From Moniliella sp. 'wahieum' (Eukaryota; Basidiomycota; Moniliellomycetes; Moniliellales; Moniliellaceae), in the NCBI GenBank assembly GCA_003971905.1, contig RSEE01000114.1:124001-188000 (forward strand): a stretch of DNA of 64,000 nt, in the 5' to 3' direction. Position numbers and translations under genes: made by a program. The notes beneath the pieces are model-generated. The model was given only the letters and a program-made list of their open reading frames with translations, searched no databases and was not told where the DNA came from. Of the stretch, positions 1 through 11,378 are shown one piece after another (within the stretch, counting starts at the first letter, position 1; every line of letters starts with the position of its first letter).

Positions 1-521
1 CCCCGACGGTGGTATCGTGCAGAACTTCGGTAACGTGCAGCTTATCCTCTTCCTTGAGGTTTCGCTCACGGAGAACTGGCTCATCTTTGTCACTCGTCTT
101 GGCTCGGGTACCTCGGACGAGAACACCATCCCGTCCTGGGAGCTGGTTGGTGCGATTCTGGGTGTCGATGCGTTGGCGACAATCTTCACTCTGTTTGGCT
201 GGCTCGGCGGCCCCATTGCGCGCTACATCCACTCGCCCCGCTTGCGCCACAACAAGCACAACTGGACCGACGTGGTTACCGTTGTGTGTGTGGGCGTACT
301 CGATCGGTGTGACGATCATCATTACGGTGGTGTACTATGTGCTGAACAAGCTCGAGTGGATCAACCGCATGGGCCGTCGCGTTCGCTCGACCAAGAACCC
401 AGTGCTGGAAGACTTCTTCACCAACTTGCAGCGTCTCACGGTCGTCCACGAGAAGTCCGAGGAGGGTGAGCCGGACATCTACTCGTTTGCTACCCGCCTC
501 GAGGTGGACGATGAGGAGTAA
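1..521 (+). CDS. PMA1: Plasma-membrane H+-ATPase (P-type, PMA1), C-terminal part
   Basis: This is the 3' end of a P-type proton pump; the 5' part lies before the window. The opening residues ([19 protein letters not shown]) match the loop and helix before the last membrane segments of fungal Pma1. They are followed by helices near nt 150-230 and 290-350, then a cytosolic tail with [12 protein letters not shown] and an acidic end (LEVDDEE) before the stop at 519-521. The reading frame changes once near nt 280, inside a GTGTGTGTGGG run: the upstream frame gives DVVTVVCV and the downstream frame gives [18 protein letters not shown], both as expected for the family. No intron signals lie there, so a missing base is the likely cause. 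In the family the C-terminal tail is an autoinhibitory, phosphorylated regulator. Identification is firm; only about the last 170 residues are visible. Confidence 0.88.
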   Translation, partial: PTVVSCRTSVTCSLSSSLRFRSRRTGSSLSLVLARVPRTRTPSRPGSWLVRFWVSMRWRQSSLCLAGSAAPLRATSTRPACATTSTTGPTWLPLCVWAYSIGVTIIITVVYYVLNKLEWINRMGRRVRSTKNPVLEDFFTNLQRLTVVHEKSEEGEPDIYSFATRLEVDDEE

Positions 522-1340
522 GAAGTGGGGGTTCTTTCGTACCCTCCTCTCATTCCCTCTTATAACCGATTCGCTTTGTTCATTCCCCCTCCTCACTTTG
601 GTTCTTGGCCTCGTTTTAGGTCTCGTTAATCCAACATTCCCCAGGCTCCCATGGCGCCGTTTGTTCAGGCTGTTGAGTTGAATCTTTTCTGCTTTTCAGC
701 TTGTTGGTGCCCGGCTACCCCCACTGGCCTACCTCCTTTTTGGCCTCTGGATCCCCCGCCCTACGTTTTTTTTTTGCTTCTCGCTCGTTGTTCTTACTTT
801 CTATGCGCTTTAGAGCTTCTCATGTTTTCCCCCCTGTTCTGCCTTAGCTTTTTGCGCGTGCTGGGCCAAATAAGAACAGCCTATTGATCCCCATCTACTT
901 TCTCTTGCGTATTATATAGACGGATGCAGATGCACAAACGCGAGGAATATATCGGTTTCCCTCGTTTCTCAGTCTCCTACTGCTCAGTATCCTCCACACG
1001 AACACCACGAACCACGGTGTGCCCTCGACTGGGCTCTGATGTACTTCGTCTTCTCACATCCTTATTCCACCCTCCCCTCTCACGGTTTTATCGAGCGGGG
1101 ATCGCATGCGTCACAAGAGGATTACATTGAGCACGTAGTACGGTGCACGATACACATCAGTGCCCACGGATAAGTACACGGGCACCGTCTAGATGGTTTC
1201 CCTTCCCACAACTCGGGATAGGGCAAGGCAATTACTACCTGAACGGGTGGAGTGCAACGTTCAACGTTCTTCAACTCCGTACATCGTATACATACACCAG
1301 GGCGATCTGCCTGTCGCTCGTCACGGTACCGAGTACCCGC

Positions 1341-1368
1341 CACTTGTCACTTGTCACTTGTCACTTGT
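1341..1368. repeat. Tandem 7-mer CACTTGT x4
   Basis: Four perfect copies of CACTTGT. It is one of several intergenic arrays in the window with a 7-bp unit; GACTAGT at 13717 is a related unit. Confidence 0.95.
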
Positions 1369-1588
1369 CCCTGGCAACGCGTACGCGCACGCCCAATCAA
1401 GAGAGACCTTACCCACTCTTTACTTTACCGGCCCGAGCGGCCATGGGGAAGGAGTGCGGTGGGGGGTGCCTGGGTGCGATCACGACTGTTGTCGCAAGTC
1501 ACCTACTCATGCACAGGGTACATGGCACAGGGTCGTCGCCTGACCTGAATTGGTCTGGAGGCCTTTGCATTGGGGCGGGGGGAGGGCC

Positions 1589-1652
1589 ACGTGGATCCGG
1601 CTCGACGTGGATCCGGTTCGACGTGGGTCCCGCTCGACGTGGATCCGGCTCG
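1589..1652. repeat. 16-bp minisatellite x4
   Basis: Four head-to-tail copies of a 16-bp unit (ACGTGGATCCGGCTCG), differing at up to three positions. Each unit has a GGATCC or GGGTCC core. No gene is visible around it. Confidence 0.9.
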
Positions 1653-1935
1653 ACACGAAATCCAGGTCGGATCGAGGTACAGGAGGGACGTAGCGACGCA
1701 CGCTACGATCCTCGAAGGATCAGACCCATTGGGCCTTAGGCCTTAGGGTAGCATCCCAACGCAGACCTACTGGGATCAGAAAGGAGACACTGGGTCCCAC
1801 CTGGAGCCCAAGTGACCTGGTCCACAGACACTGCAATCTCGGGTCAGCATCGCAAGTCATGCATCATGGAACGATTAATGGACGTGGATAGACTAGTGAC
1901 TCTGCACTTGTCATGGAATGTTCCTGCGGGACAGG

Positions 1936-4019
1936 TCAACGTACTTCTGGCACTGGGACTGCTTCGGCAAGCTGCACAAACGTGTCCAAGCCCACTTGCG
2001 GGCGTAAGGTCCACATGGTCATCGTAGCACGGGATGAGGTGATGCACAACGTTTGAGGTCCTAACCCCACCTCGCTCTCACCTCGTCTTGTCCCAGAAGA
2101 AGGCGCCCATGTGATCGCCTTGATCGTGCTCGAACATAGAATGGCAGCTAGTAAGTACGGTTCGGGCGGACCCACACCGAGCTTGGGCAGCGCATGCACA
2201 AATACGCTCGTTGGCATCGATTCTGGTTCGGGGCACGGGCACCGCACCCAAAAAGTAAAAAAAAGTAAAAGTCAAGGTAGATGGGATACGTCAGTACCAT
2301 TCACACATTCTTACTCTTACTACCCCCCCCCCCCCTCTCCAAAAAAGGAACTGGGGACCGTACGTCGAGGCGGAAGGGGGAAGGGAGGAAGGGAGAGGAA
2401 GAGACAACGTACCGTTCCTCGAGGCAAACAGTGTGCCCGACGGACTCCATTCCAGCGCACAAACCCCACCGCGGGGCAGGTCGGCAGAAGGTAAGTGTTC
2501 GGGCCGCAACGCAAGTAGTGTTTCCGGAGCCAACTTGCCCTCCTCAGAACGTGGGGTGCCTGTAAATGGGACAATGGTATGCTGCGCATCGCGGGTTTGA
2601 GCTGTAGACGCTGGCTCGCGCCAGATCTGCAATCGGCCGTACGGGAAGAAGCTTGTGGTGCGAGGACGGTAGTGGGCGTACTCGTGCGACAAGGTAGGTC
2701 GGGAAAGGTCGAGGAGTGCGATGAGCATCCCCGTGGGCGGGTCGAGAAGATGGATCTACATGAGTCAGTTGGAGTCGGTTCGGGGTGGCGGTTGCCAGTG
2801 GGAAGAGAGAGGGAGAGGGAGGGGGGGTAGAGAACAAAGACACAGAAACAAAAACCAAAACGTACCTTTTCGTCGTACCCACCGACGGCAAGCACATCGC
2901 CACTAGGACTCCAGGATACCGTGCGGATCCCAAGACCGCCACCGGCATGTTTGGGCAGGCCAGTACCAGGTTCGCCACTGGGCTTGGGGGCGGCCTTTAA
3001 AGAGGAAGAAACGGATCGTGGGGCCTGGACCACTCGCTGCGCACGCGTCGGGGGACCAGCGACGGTCACGTCGCTGGATCCACTGCGGTTCGCACCTTGC
3101 TTTCCCCCTCTCCTCTCGCTGGTCGAGGCGGACGTAGTTGAGGCGACGGGGGCAGGGGCAGAGGTAGAAGGGGGAGGGCACAGGACCGAGGGCTTCACCG
3201 CATCGGGCGCAATTAGGTAGCTGAACCGCAGATAACCAAGAGGGGTGTAGACGAGCAAACGGAACTCGGCCGCGTAGTCCCAAATCGCAATAAACTGACC
3301 GTTTGGGGACCAGGCGGCACCGGCAGCGTCTACCGTAGCGACGGGGAAGGACTGGGGAACACGGGTCAGTAAGGGTGGGGGGCGCGAACCGGAGTGTAGG
3401 CGGGGACGGAGGCGGAGGCGGAACGTACGTGTTCGACAGCCCATTCGGATTGGTTTGAGGATCGAAGGAGCAAGATGGATTCTTGTCCTCCCCTCCGACG
3501 AAGGAGCGCGATGAGATGGGGGAAGTGCGGAGCAGTGAGCAGGCGCGGGAGCTTGACGTCCTGCACTACGTCGATGGTCAAGTCGGGAAGGCTGTACAGG
3601 GTGGCGTGGAGGTCGAACTGGGAAAAAGAATGACAGTAAAAGTACCTGGAACCCACTGCCCGGAAACCAAGCCTTCCAGACCAGTCTCGATGCGCGCAAC
3701 CCAGCCTTGGGCATCGTCACTGCCATCGTTGGCTGCCAGAGCGGGGTCGAGGGCAAGAGCAGGCGGTGCCGGTCTCCTTGGCAGGGGCAAGGGCGAGGAT
3801 GTACCGCGAATCGGGACTCCACTCGATCGCCGTCAGCTGCACACACCTCCACGACCGCACCACCTGCAGGGTATCGGCCAGGCGGACGATGAGCGAGCTG
3901 CGCGGGGCCGCGGCGGGCGGACAGGGGCGGGAGGGCGAGGAGGTAGGCGTAGAGACGGCCGTCGGGCGAGTAGCAGAGGGCGTCGGGCGGGTGAGGGGCA
4001 AGGCGGCGGTAAAGTCCAT
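1936..4019 (-). CDS. WD-repeat protein WDR8/WRAP73
   Basis: Family members sit at spindle pole bodies or centrosomes and work with an SSX2IP/Msd1 partner in microtubule anchoring. The start at 4019 gives MDFTAALPLTRPTPS. Successive blades follow: LADTLQVVRSWRCVQLTAIE (about 3820-3880), WVARIETGLEGLV (about 3690), LPDLTIDVVQDVKLP (about 3560), AAGAAWSPNGQFIAIWDYAA with LLVYTPLGYLRFSYLIAPD (about 3210-3320), and TVSWSPSGDVLAVGGYDEKV (about 2860-2930). The last blades are VCALEWSPSGTLFASRN (about 2420-2470) and ITWAPSSG with LCITSSRATMTMWTL (about 1990-2120), ending in PEVR and stop. Introns interrupt it near 2760-2860, 3370-3425, 3600-3650 and 2230-2420. A 30-nt GT-AG segment at 2148-2177 may be a tiny intron. 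The order and spacing of these segments match WDR8 rather than a generic WD protein. Exon borders are approximate. Confidence 0.8.
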
Positions 4020-4779
4020 GGGGGTGGGGGGGGGTGGTGGAAGAAAAGAGGAAAGGAGAACGGAGGAGAGGCACGAGAACCGCCGATGCTGGCCCAAAGA
4101 CGCGGGGGGGACGCGCACGAAAGCATCCTTCGACCAACCAACCCCCCACAGCCAGCCAGCCGAGCGCGTCGGGTCACGTGTCCGCCTGCCCCGGTGCTCA
4201 CGTGGATACATGAACAGTTGAAACCACGTGATTGCTAGGCCTCCGCACTGGGCGAGTATCCTCCCCTCACTCCGCACTCAGCGTACTCAGCCGCTCAGCC
4301 CCTCTACTCCTCCCCCTACTCCCCTAGTACTCTCCCCTACTCTCCCCCCCCCCCACAAGGCGAAGGCGGCCGGGCGGGCTGGCAACTCACCGACAGCTAA
4401 GATCCAATGCGCTCCCGCCAGGCTTGTAGAAATCTGCCCACTCCTTTCCGGAGAGAATCGAGGGGATATCAAGGCGATCAATGGGACTTTGGGCGGAAAC
4501 GGCTTTTGTGGTTGGAAGACAGCTGCGGTTTCTAGTTTCTCTCGTCTGTTTCTCTGCTGTTGCCATGTGGCTGCCTTCCGTCATGCATCTCACGCATAGC
4601 TCACCACGTCTAGCAGAGCATACCAAGGATCCTGCACTCGCACCTAACGCGCCAGCGCAAGGCATTGCGGGGCATTGATTTGGACAGGGCGGGCCAAACA
4701 AATGAGGGTAAGACAAGAGGTATGCTAAGTGCAGAGGAGCGAGAGGGGGGGGCGGCAACCCCCACAGGATTAGAAAGGG
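4020..4779. other. Intergenic region between WDR8 start and TMED10 stop
   Basis: Upstream region of WDR8 and 3' flank of the p24 gene. It contains CT-rich tracts at 4250-4350 and one CCCCCCCCC run. I see no supported gene. Confidence 0.5.
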
Positions 4780-5508
4780 TTAGTCGATGAGATATTTGCG
4801 TCGGAAAAAGTTGCGAAGATGGACAATCTGCCACGAGCCAACGAGCAAGAGACCTACCACGGTGGCCCAGGCAAACACGTGCACACGATGGTTCGTCGAC
4901 TCGTTCGTGTCGCGCATCCTTTGTTCCCGTCGCTTGAGGTACTCCATCTCACTCATAATCTCGTTCGCCTCATTCTCCAACCGGCGCAGTTCAGTCTCCA
5001 AGCCACTCAGCGATTCTTGGTTGGCGATCGCATTGTAGTCAATCGCCTCTGCTCCAATGTCAATGTCCACATCCAGCGTCGTAACATACGGCCGCTTTGG
5101 CGCCGACACCTCTTTTTTGCGTCAATATACTTTTCGTTCGCGTCTACTACCAAGGTCGGTGTGTGGGGGGGCGGAGGGGGAAGGAGGAGAAAGCGTACTC
5201 TTGGATAGCCGGTTGGCAAAGCAGACGCCCAAGTCAGCGTCGGCATGAGAGTTGATGGCCATACGCGTCTCGGCGCGTACATCGCGCTGAGACCAGTACA
5301 CGATTGTGGTGCGAGCCATCGACAATCTGCACATCGAGCGACTGATACTCCTTGCCACTGTTGGCCACCGCATTGATCGTCACCACCACCAACTGGTCCA
5401 CCAGCGCATAGTCCCACAGACACTTCTCCACCGGCTCGTGCGCCGCCTCGAGCTCAAACTTGATCCCCAGCGCACAGGGCAGCAGTAGCAGCACGCTACG
5501 AGCAACAT
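4780..5508 (-). CDS. ERV25: p24 family cargo receptor, TMED10/Erv25 type
   Basis: A type I membrane protein of COPII/COPI vesicles that cycles between ER and Golgi. The likely start at 5508 opens a short hydrophobic signal sequence (MLLVA, then VLLLLPCALG after a frame change), followed by the lumenal GOLD domain (IKFELEAAHEPVEKCLWDYA; VYWSQRDVRAETRMAINSH). An intron lies between about 5145 and 5207, ending in TAG before DANEKYIDAK. The last exon has the coiled coil, the conserved MRDTNESTNHRV, one membrane helix (VFAWATVVGLLLVGSWQIVHL), and the tail FFRRKYLID, which carries the FF COPII signal and basic residues. The frame slips by one base in an A6 run at about 5110-5117 that should be A7. 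It matches the delta (TMED10/Erv25) branch best, especially MRDTNESTN and the spacing of the tail. Confidence 0.85.
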
Positions 5509-5893
5509 GCGTCGTGTCCAGCCATTGTCGGTCCCAGCATAGCGCAACGCGGTGGTCGTGGCTAGACGGGGGGAAAGGGGTGGATGGAACGGGATGGAGA
5601 GCCAAAGGCCAATGTGACGCCAGAAGCAGTGTGGCGCAAGAGGCAGCGGGCACAACCCTACTACTTGCTTGTTGCGGCGCGGCCAATCCCGAGGGTTTAA
5701 CAGGTAAACATTTACATAGCGTCACCCTCCCGTTTGTTTCATACCCACGCTTGTCCCCCGTCCTCTCTCCTTCCTGGGTTGGTCGCTAGCTTCACTACAC
5801 TGCCCGAACAGATCCACTTGGGACGGGTCACTCCGCTCGTATCCCATCGCACACCGCACTGGCACATTGGTTTCACTGCAATCCTTTCGATGC

Positions 5894-6734
5894 CTAGTCT
5901 TCCATGTCGACGTCCAAGGCATCCTTGGCTTTCTGCTCGCTTCCTGCCCGGGCGAACATCACAGACCGCGTCAGAACAAAGCCCACCAACTGATTCGCAC
6001 TTGGGATACAAAGAGGGAGAGAGACGTACTTGGGCCATCTGCAACGGGACCAGTTGATGTTTGCCGTTGGTCTCGGGCCCGATCCAAGACAGTTCCAACT
6101 CAAAGTCCTTGTCCTTGGCATCGTCGTGGACCTTGTAGATGATCTCTGCCGCTCGCTCCACCGCTTGAGGGAGCGTGATGGTGTCCCAATCAATCTTCTC
6201 CAGTTCGGTTGGCCAACTGACGGCCTTTGCCAATGGCTGTGCCGCGGTAGCCACGGAACTCACCCGACGGCTCAATCATGTACAGCCCAGGCTTGCCCGT
6301 GTGCGGGTCAAGACCAGCAAGAATGGTGCTGATGCCAAACGGACGGACAGAGCTGTAGAGGGTATAGGCATCGGCGTACTGGGACAAGCGCGCGGCCACG
6401 CTTGCGGTCGAATTGGCTCATGGAAGTTGTCACGGAAACTCTCGCTCTCCTCGCGCGCGCGGCCGGCCATGTGCCGTCCATCGGCAATGAGGCCTGCGGT
6501 GGCAATGCCCAGGTGGGTGTCGACACTGAAGATGCGGCGGTTGCTGGGCGCACGCGGAACAAGCAGCTTGCTCGTCACGAGCTTCTCCACGGCCAGCACC
6601 ACGCCATGGGGGTGCGGATGCCAATGGCCGTGCCGGCATTCTCGACGGCCTTGAGGCGTACTCGACCTGGAAGAGGCGGCCGTCGGGGGAGTAGGTGCTG
6701 GTGGACAGGTCGTACCCGGTGCCTGGGAAGCCAT
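5894..6734 (-). CDS. PRE10: 20S proteasome subunit alpha-7 (Pre10/PSMA3)
   Basis: An alpha-ring subunit of the 20S core. The start at 6734 gives MASQAP, then GTGYDLSTSTYSPDGRLFQV, the alpha N-terminal gate signature, and EYA. These are followed by KAVENAGTAIGIR, VVLAVEKLVTSKL, FSVDTHLGIATAGLIADGR, YADAYTLYSSVRPFG, LYMIEPSGEFRGYRGTAIGK, IIYKVHDDAKDKDFELELSW and ETNGKHQLVP. The DKDFELELSW stretch is diagnostic for Pre10/PSMA3. An intron (GTACGT...GGCAG, about 5940-6030) precedes a last exon encoding KAKDALDVDMED, the acidic tail. The frame changes after MASQAP, after EYA, and near 6600, without splice signals. Transcription diverges from MYO1. Confidence 0.9.
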
Positions 6735-7073
6735 GGTGGGGAGGGGGGGAGGTGGTGGGGGGGGGGGGCGAGGTGCACGACGTGGGTGTGGGCTGGCGGC
6801 CGAGCGAGCAGCGGCTGGGCGGTGTGGGGGTACGCAAGCGCCCGGGGGGGGGGCGGAACGGCGAATTCCGCGTGAGCATGAATAGCATTGGATGTCAGTG
6901 CGGTTTATTAAGCCAGCACGCGGCGCAGGCTGAGCGAGGGTGGATGAGCAATCCTAAGCTCTAAGCCTATCAGCACCGAAATGCAATGTTCAGATGGAGC
7001 ATTGAACCTCCGTCACCCATGCGCTCTCACCCACTGCCCCTTCCCCCCCTCCCCTCCTTCCCCCATCCACCCC
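6735..7073. promoter_or_regulatory. Shared upstream region of PRE10 and MYO1
   Basis: A 339-bp gap between the divergent starts of PRE10 (-) and MYO1 (+). It has G-rich runs near 6740-6770 and 6840-6855, and a CT-rich stretch just before the MYO1 ATG (7030-7068) such as fungal promoters often carry. No defined operator can be named. Confidence 0.4.
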
Positions 7074-10000
7074 ATGGCCATCTCCAAGAAGGCCGGCGCC
7101 AAGAAGGCGCGCGCCGGCGGCGCTGCCCCAAGGCCGCCAAGAAGCCCTATGCGCCCGGCGGGGTCGCCAAGGCGACGGCGCGAGGGCTTCAAGAAGCCCC
7201 AGGCCGGCGTCAGCGACATGACCCTCCTCACCCCAGCTCACCAACGAAGCCATCAACGACAACTCAAGAAGCGCTTCTTCAACCAGGAGATCTATGTATG
7301 CCCGCTGCTTCGTCTGCCCGCATGCCCACTGACCCCCACAACAGACCTACATCGGAAATGTGCTCATCTCGGTCAACCCCTTCCGCGACTTGGGCCTCTA
7401 CACCCCTGAAGTGCTGCAGACGTACCGCGGCAAGAACCGGCTGGAGATGCCCCCCCACGTGTATGCGATTGCGGAGGGCATGTTCTACAACATGCAGGCC
7501 TACCACGACAACCAGTGCGTCATCATCTCGGGCGAGTCGGGCGCCGGCAAGACCGAGGCGGCCAAACAGATCATGCAGTACATTGCTGCTGTTTCCGGCG
7601 ACCAAGGCGGTGGGATTGAGAATGTGAAAAGATGGTGTTGGCAACCAACCCGCTGCTCGAGTCGTTTGGATGCGCCAAGACGCTCCGCAACAACAACTCG
7701 TCCCGCCACGGCAAGTACCTCGAAATCATGTTCAATGCCCAAGGTGCCCGATTGGCGCCAACATCACCAACATCTCTTGGAGAAGAACCGTGTCGTGGGC
7801 CAGATCAAGTCGGAGCGCAATTTCACATCTTTACCAGTGGCCAAGGGCGCCTCCTCGGCACAGCGCGAACTGTTTGGCCTCCAAGGCCCCGAGGGTACCA
7901 GTACACTGCGGGCGCCAAATGTCTCGACGGGATGGGATCGATGACGTACAGGACTTCCAAGGCACGATTCAAGCGATGAATGTGATGGTCTGAGTCAGGC
8001 CGAACAGGAACATTTCCGTATGATTGCCGCCATTCTGTGGTTGGGCAACACTCAGTTCTCTGAAAACAGGATGGCAATGCCCAGGTCGCCGACACGAGCG
8101 TGACGGACTATGTGGCGTACCGTTAGAGGTGGATGGGGCAGCGGTGCATCGCGCGCTGACGATCCGCATCATGGAAACGATGCGTGGCATGCGCCGTGGG
8201 TCGGTGTACGAAGTTCCGCTCACCCGCCCCAGGCTGAGTCGGTGCGCGACGCGCTCTCCAAAGCCATCTACAACAACTTGTTCGACTGGATCGTGGCCCG
8301 CGTCAACCAGTCCATGCACGCCAAGGCACCACTGCCAACGTGATTGGTGTCCTGGACATTTACGGGTTTGAGATTTTTGACAACAACTCGTTTGAGCAGC
8401 TTTGCATCAACTATGTCAATGAAGCGCCAACAGATCTTTATCCAGCTCACGCTCAAGCGCGAGCAAGAAGAGTATGCTGCAGAGCAGATCAACTGGACTC
8501 CGATCAAGTTCTTAACAACAAAATTGTCTGTGACTTGATTGAAGAGAAAACGCCCGCCTGGCGTGTTTGCCGCGTGAACGATGCCTGCGCTACGGCCCAT
8601 GCCGATCCCAGTGCGGCGGACCAGTCCTTCTCCCAGCGCTTGAGCATGCTTTCTGCCAACGCGCACTTTGATGGGCGAGGCAACAAGTTCCTTATCCGGC
8701 ACTATGCTGGCGATGTGATGTACAACATCAAGGGCATGACCGACAAGAACAAGGATGCGATGCTGAAGGAATTCTTGATTTGGTTGACTCGAGTCAGAAC
8801 CAATTCCTGCACACCCTCTTCCCCGACCGCCCGACCCATCGTCCAAGAAGCGCCCCCAACGGCCGGAGACCGGATCAAAGCGTCGCCAACGCGCTGGTAG
8901 ACAAGCTGATGAAGTCCCAGCCGTCGTACATTCGTACCATCAAGCCCAACCAGACCAAGAAACCTACCGACTATGACGACCAGCAGGTCCTCCATCAAGT
9001 CAAGATCTTGGTCTGCAAGAAAACATTCGTGTTCGTCGGGCTGGGTTTGCCTACCGCAACACATTTGAGAGATGGTGGAACGCGTTACCATTCTCTCTCC
9101 CAAACAGTCCTATGCTGGCGAGTATACGGGGAGGGCGATTCGCGATATCGGGCTGCCAGCAGATCTGCAAGACACAGGTATCGCACGGACGAATGGCAAA
9201 TGGGCCGAACCAAGGCTTCATCAAGAACCGAGACGCTCTTTGCCCTGGAGACCATGCGGGACCGCATTGGCACAACATGCGATGCGGATCAGCGTGCGTT
9301 CCGAACTACCTGCGCTACAACACGAATGTGCCCGGCGTATCAGCGTATGTGGCTCAACAAGAAGAGGCTATCAAGTATGTTGAGTCGCGGACTATGGTCA
9401 CCAACTCCTCAGGGCCGCAAAGAGCGCCGACGCTTCTCCCTCATCTCGATGCGCAAGTTCACCGGCGATTATTTGGATGTGAATGGCGGCTCGGTTGAAG
9501 GGACCTTCTCCGACGCGCGGCGGGAATTGGCTCGACTCCTGTCACGTTTTCCTCCCGCGGCCAGATCTTGGTTCACCGCGCCTTCGTTCATCCAAGCCGT
9601 CGCCTCGGTTCATGCTCACCGATAAGGAACTTCTGATTGTCGTGACCAGCTGGTGAACAAGCAACCGACAACGATGCTCGAACGTAAGATCCCCCTATCT
9701 TCCATTGCCCAGGTTGGACTGTCCCAGCTCGAGACGAGGATCGTGATTAACCTCCGTGGCAAGTCCGGGGGAGATCCCGTTCTGCACTGCTACCTCAAGA
9801 CGGAGCTTGCTGCGCGTCTCGCACGGCAGACGGGCGGGAACATCCGTGTAAACGTGGCCAACACGCTAGACTATGGCAAAAGAAGGGCAAACGCGCTCAA
9901 ATCTCCTTCAAGAAAGATGAGATGATCAAGCGGGACGACGAGTACAAGTCTCATGTCGTTTCGGTCCATCGGGCGAAACCGGCAGGCTCGCTGTCCGACC

Positions 10001-11062
10001 CACCGGCACGGCGTAAACCCGGCGTCGTTCGTCCCGTTACCACGGGCAAACTGCTAGCGGGGGCCCAGTAACCCACAACCGGGCTCGGCAGGCCGCTCGG
10101 GCCGTCCGGCACCCAAAGCCGCTCGACCCTTGCCTAGCTCCAACGGCTCGGCCCACCTCCAACTGCAACTGCATCCCGTGCCCTCGCTAGCGGTCCGTCA
10201 CCGTGCACCGCCTGCGCCACATGCCCAACCGGAGGGAGGAGGAAGAGGGATACCTCGGTGCCCATGTACAAGGCCTGTACGATTTGCCGCCTCGTCGTCG
10301 GGAGAGATGTCGCTGACGGCCGGGGAACTACTGGAGGTGGAACAGCAAGCTGATAATGGTACGTGTGTGTGATACGCTGGTGCGCTGGTGCGTGGTGCGC
10401 TGGTGCGCTGGTGCGCTGGTGCGCTGGTGCGCTGGGCTGGGAAGTGGAACGTTGACTAACGAATGTGAATGCGGACTTTTGATTCGTCTGGCGGCAGGTT
10501 GGTGGCTCGTCAAGAAAGCCGGTGTGGAAGCCTGGGCGCCCTCGGCGTACCTGGAACTGTCCCGCCCAAACCTAAGAAACCCAAGGTGCGCCGTGCCCCG
10601 GCTCCTGCTGCGCCTGCGCCGGCACCCGCACCCGCACCGGCCGCACGCGCGCAGCGACCAAGCCCAAGCCCAAATTCCAGCCGGTCCAATCGACGGTGCG
10701 GGATGAGAACGCACATGCTGTCGCTGCGGATACGTCGGCGGCGCCCGTGGCTGTGATGCCGGGGATGGGCGCACCAGGTGTGGTTTGCCGAGTTGCTAGC
10801 TAAGAAGAAGGCGGCGATCGCCGCGGCGAATGGCGGTGGCGGTGGTGCGTCGGCTGGCGACTCGACGCCCAGCAGTGGCGCATCCACCCCGCGCCCGCCC
10901 ATCCCTCCCAAACCCAAGCCGGGCGTCGCGGGGCGCAAGATGCCCCCGCCCCGCCGCGGCGGTAGAGGCGCTTGCGGGGCGCGTGTTGTGCGTTTGTGCG
11001 TGCTGTGCGTGCTGTGGGCGAGGGAGCGTGCGTGTGGTCAACGGGGCGCACGGAGTGGATAA
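7074..11062 (+). CDS. MYO1: Class I myosin (Myo3/Myo5/MyoA type)
   Basis: An actin motor for endocytic patches that recruits Arp2/3. The start at 7074 ([16 protein letters not shown]) leads to a basic N-terminus, then VSDMTLL and [12 protein letters not shown]. An intron at 7296-7344 joins EIY to [13 protein letters not shown]. The P-loop GESGAGKT is at about 7531, followed by FITLLESFG-type, DIYGFEIF (about 8355), [11 protein letters not shown] and [10 protein letters not shown] (about 8925). The neck is near 9300-9380 and the TH1 tail near 9650-9900 ([15 protein letters not shown]). The SH3 domain is split by an intron (10359-10497) between [16 protein letters not shown] and GWWLVKK. A proline-rich tail and a WH2-like [17 protein letters not shown] (about 10785) follow. 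At least ten frame changes without splice sites run through the gene, more than in any neighbour. The true stop is uncertain: 11062 closes the last frame, but an earlier TAG at 10963 is possible after one more slip. I could not see the usual terminal acidic DDEW-like motif. Confidence 0.85.
10375..10436. repeat. (GCGCTGGT)n array inside the MYO1 SH3 intron
   Basis: About seven near-perfect copies of an 8-bp unit fill nearly half of the 139-nt intron 10359-10497. Confidence 0.9.
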
Positions 11063-11378
11063 TGCATCATGCTGGCTACGATGGGACAGAGCGTTCGAAG
11101 GCGGGGTTAACGGTAGGGGGGATGGGTGTCGGCCAATACTGCGCAGATTGAAGAAGGCACGCCTGGCTCTGGGAAGTCTCTTTAGTTGATCGACCTGTGT
11201 ACTCCTTGAAAGCGGCGTTGCCACTCCATTGCCATTTCTGGGTGTGGCTTGGCTTGGAGAGGTCACGTGCCCTGCGTACCAGCGTGGGAAGCAGCGTAGA
11301 TACTGATCGATACTGAGTACTGATCCAGTCACGATTAGCACTGCGTGTTGATCTCAATCCTCCCCCTCCACCGCCAGC

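Larger units (their letters stand above)
522..1935. other. Intergenic region with tandem repeats, no gene seen
   Basis: About 1.4 kb between the PMA1 stop and the 3' end of WDR8 on the other strand. The first 350 bases are pyrimidine-rich and probably the PMA1 3' UTR. The rest holds two tandem arrays (listed separately), a doubled GCCTTAG at 1733-1746, and only short ORFs without recognisable composition. Confidence 0.6.

Noticed and set aside
7074-11062. MYO1 as a pseudogene
   Set aside because: All motor, TH1, SH3 and tail motifs are conserved across the frame changes, and neighbouring essential genes show the same kind of slips, so assembly indels are the better reading.
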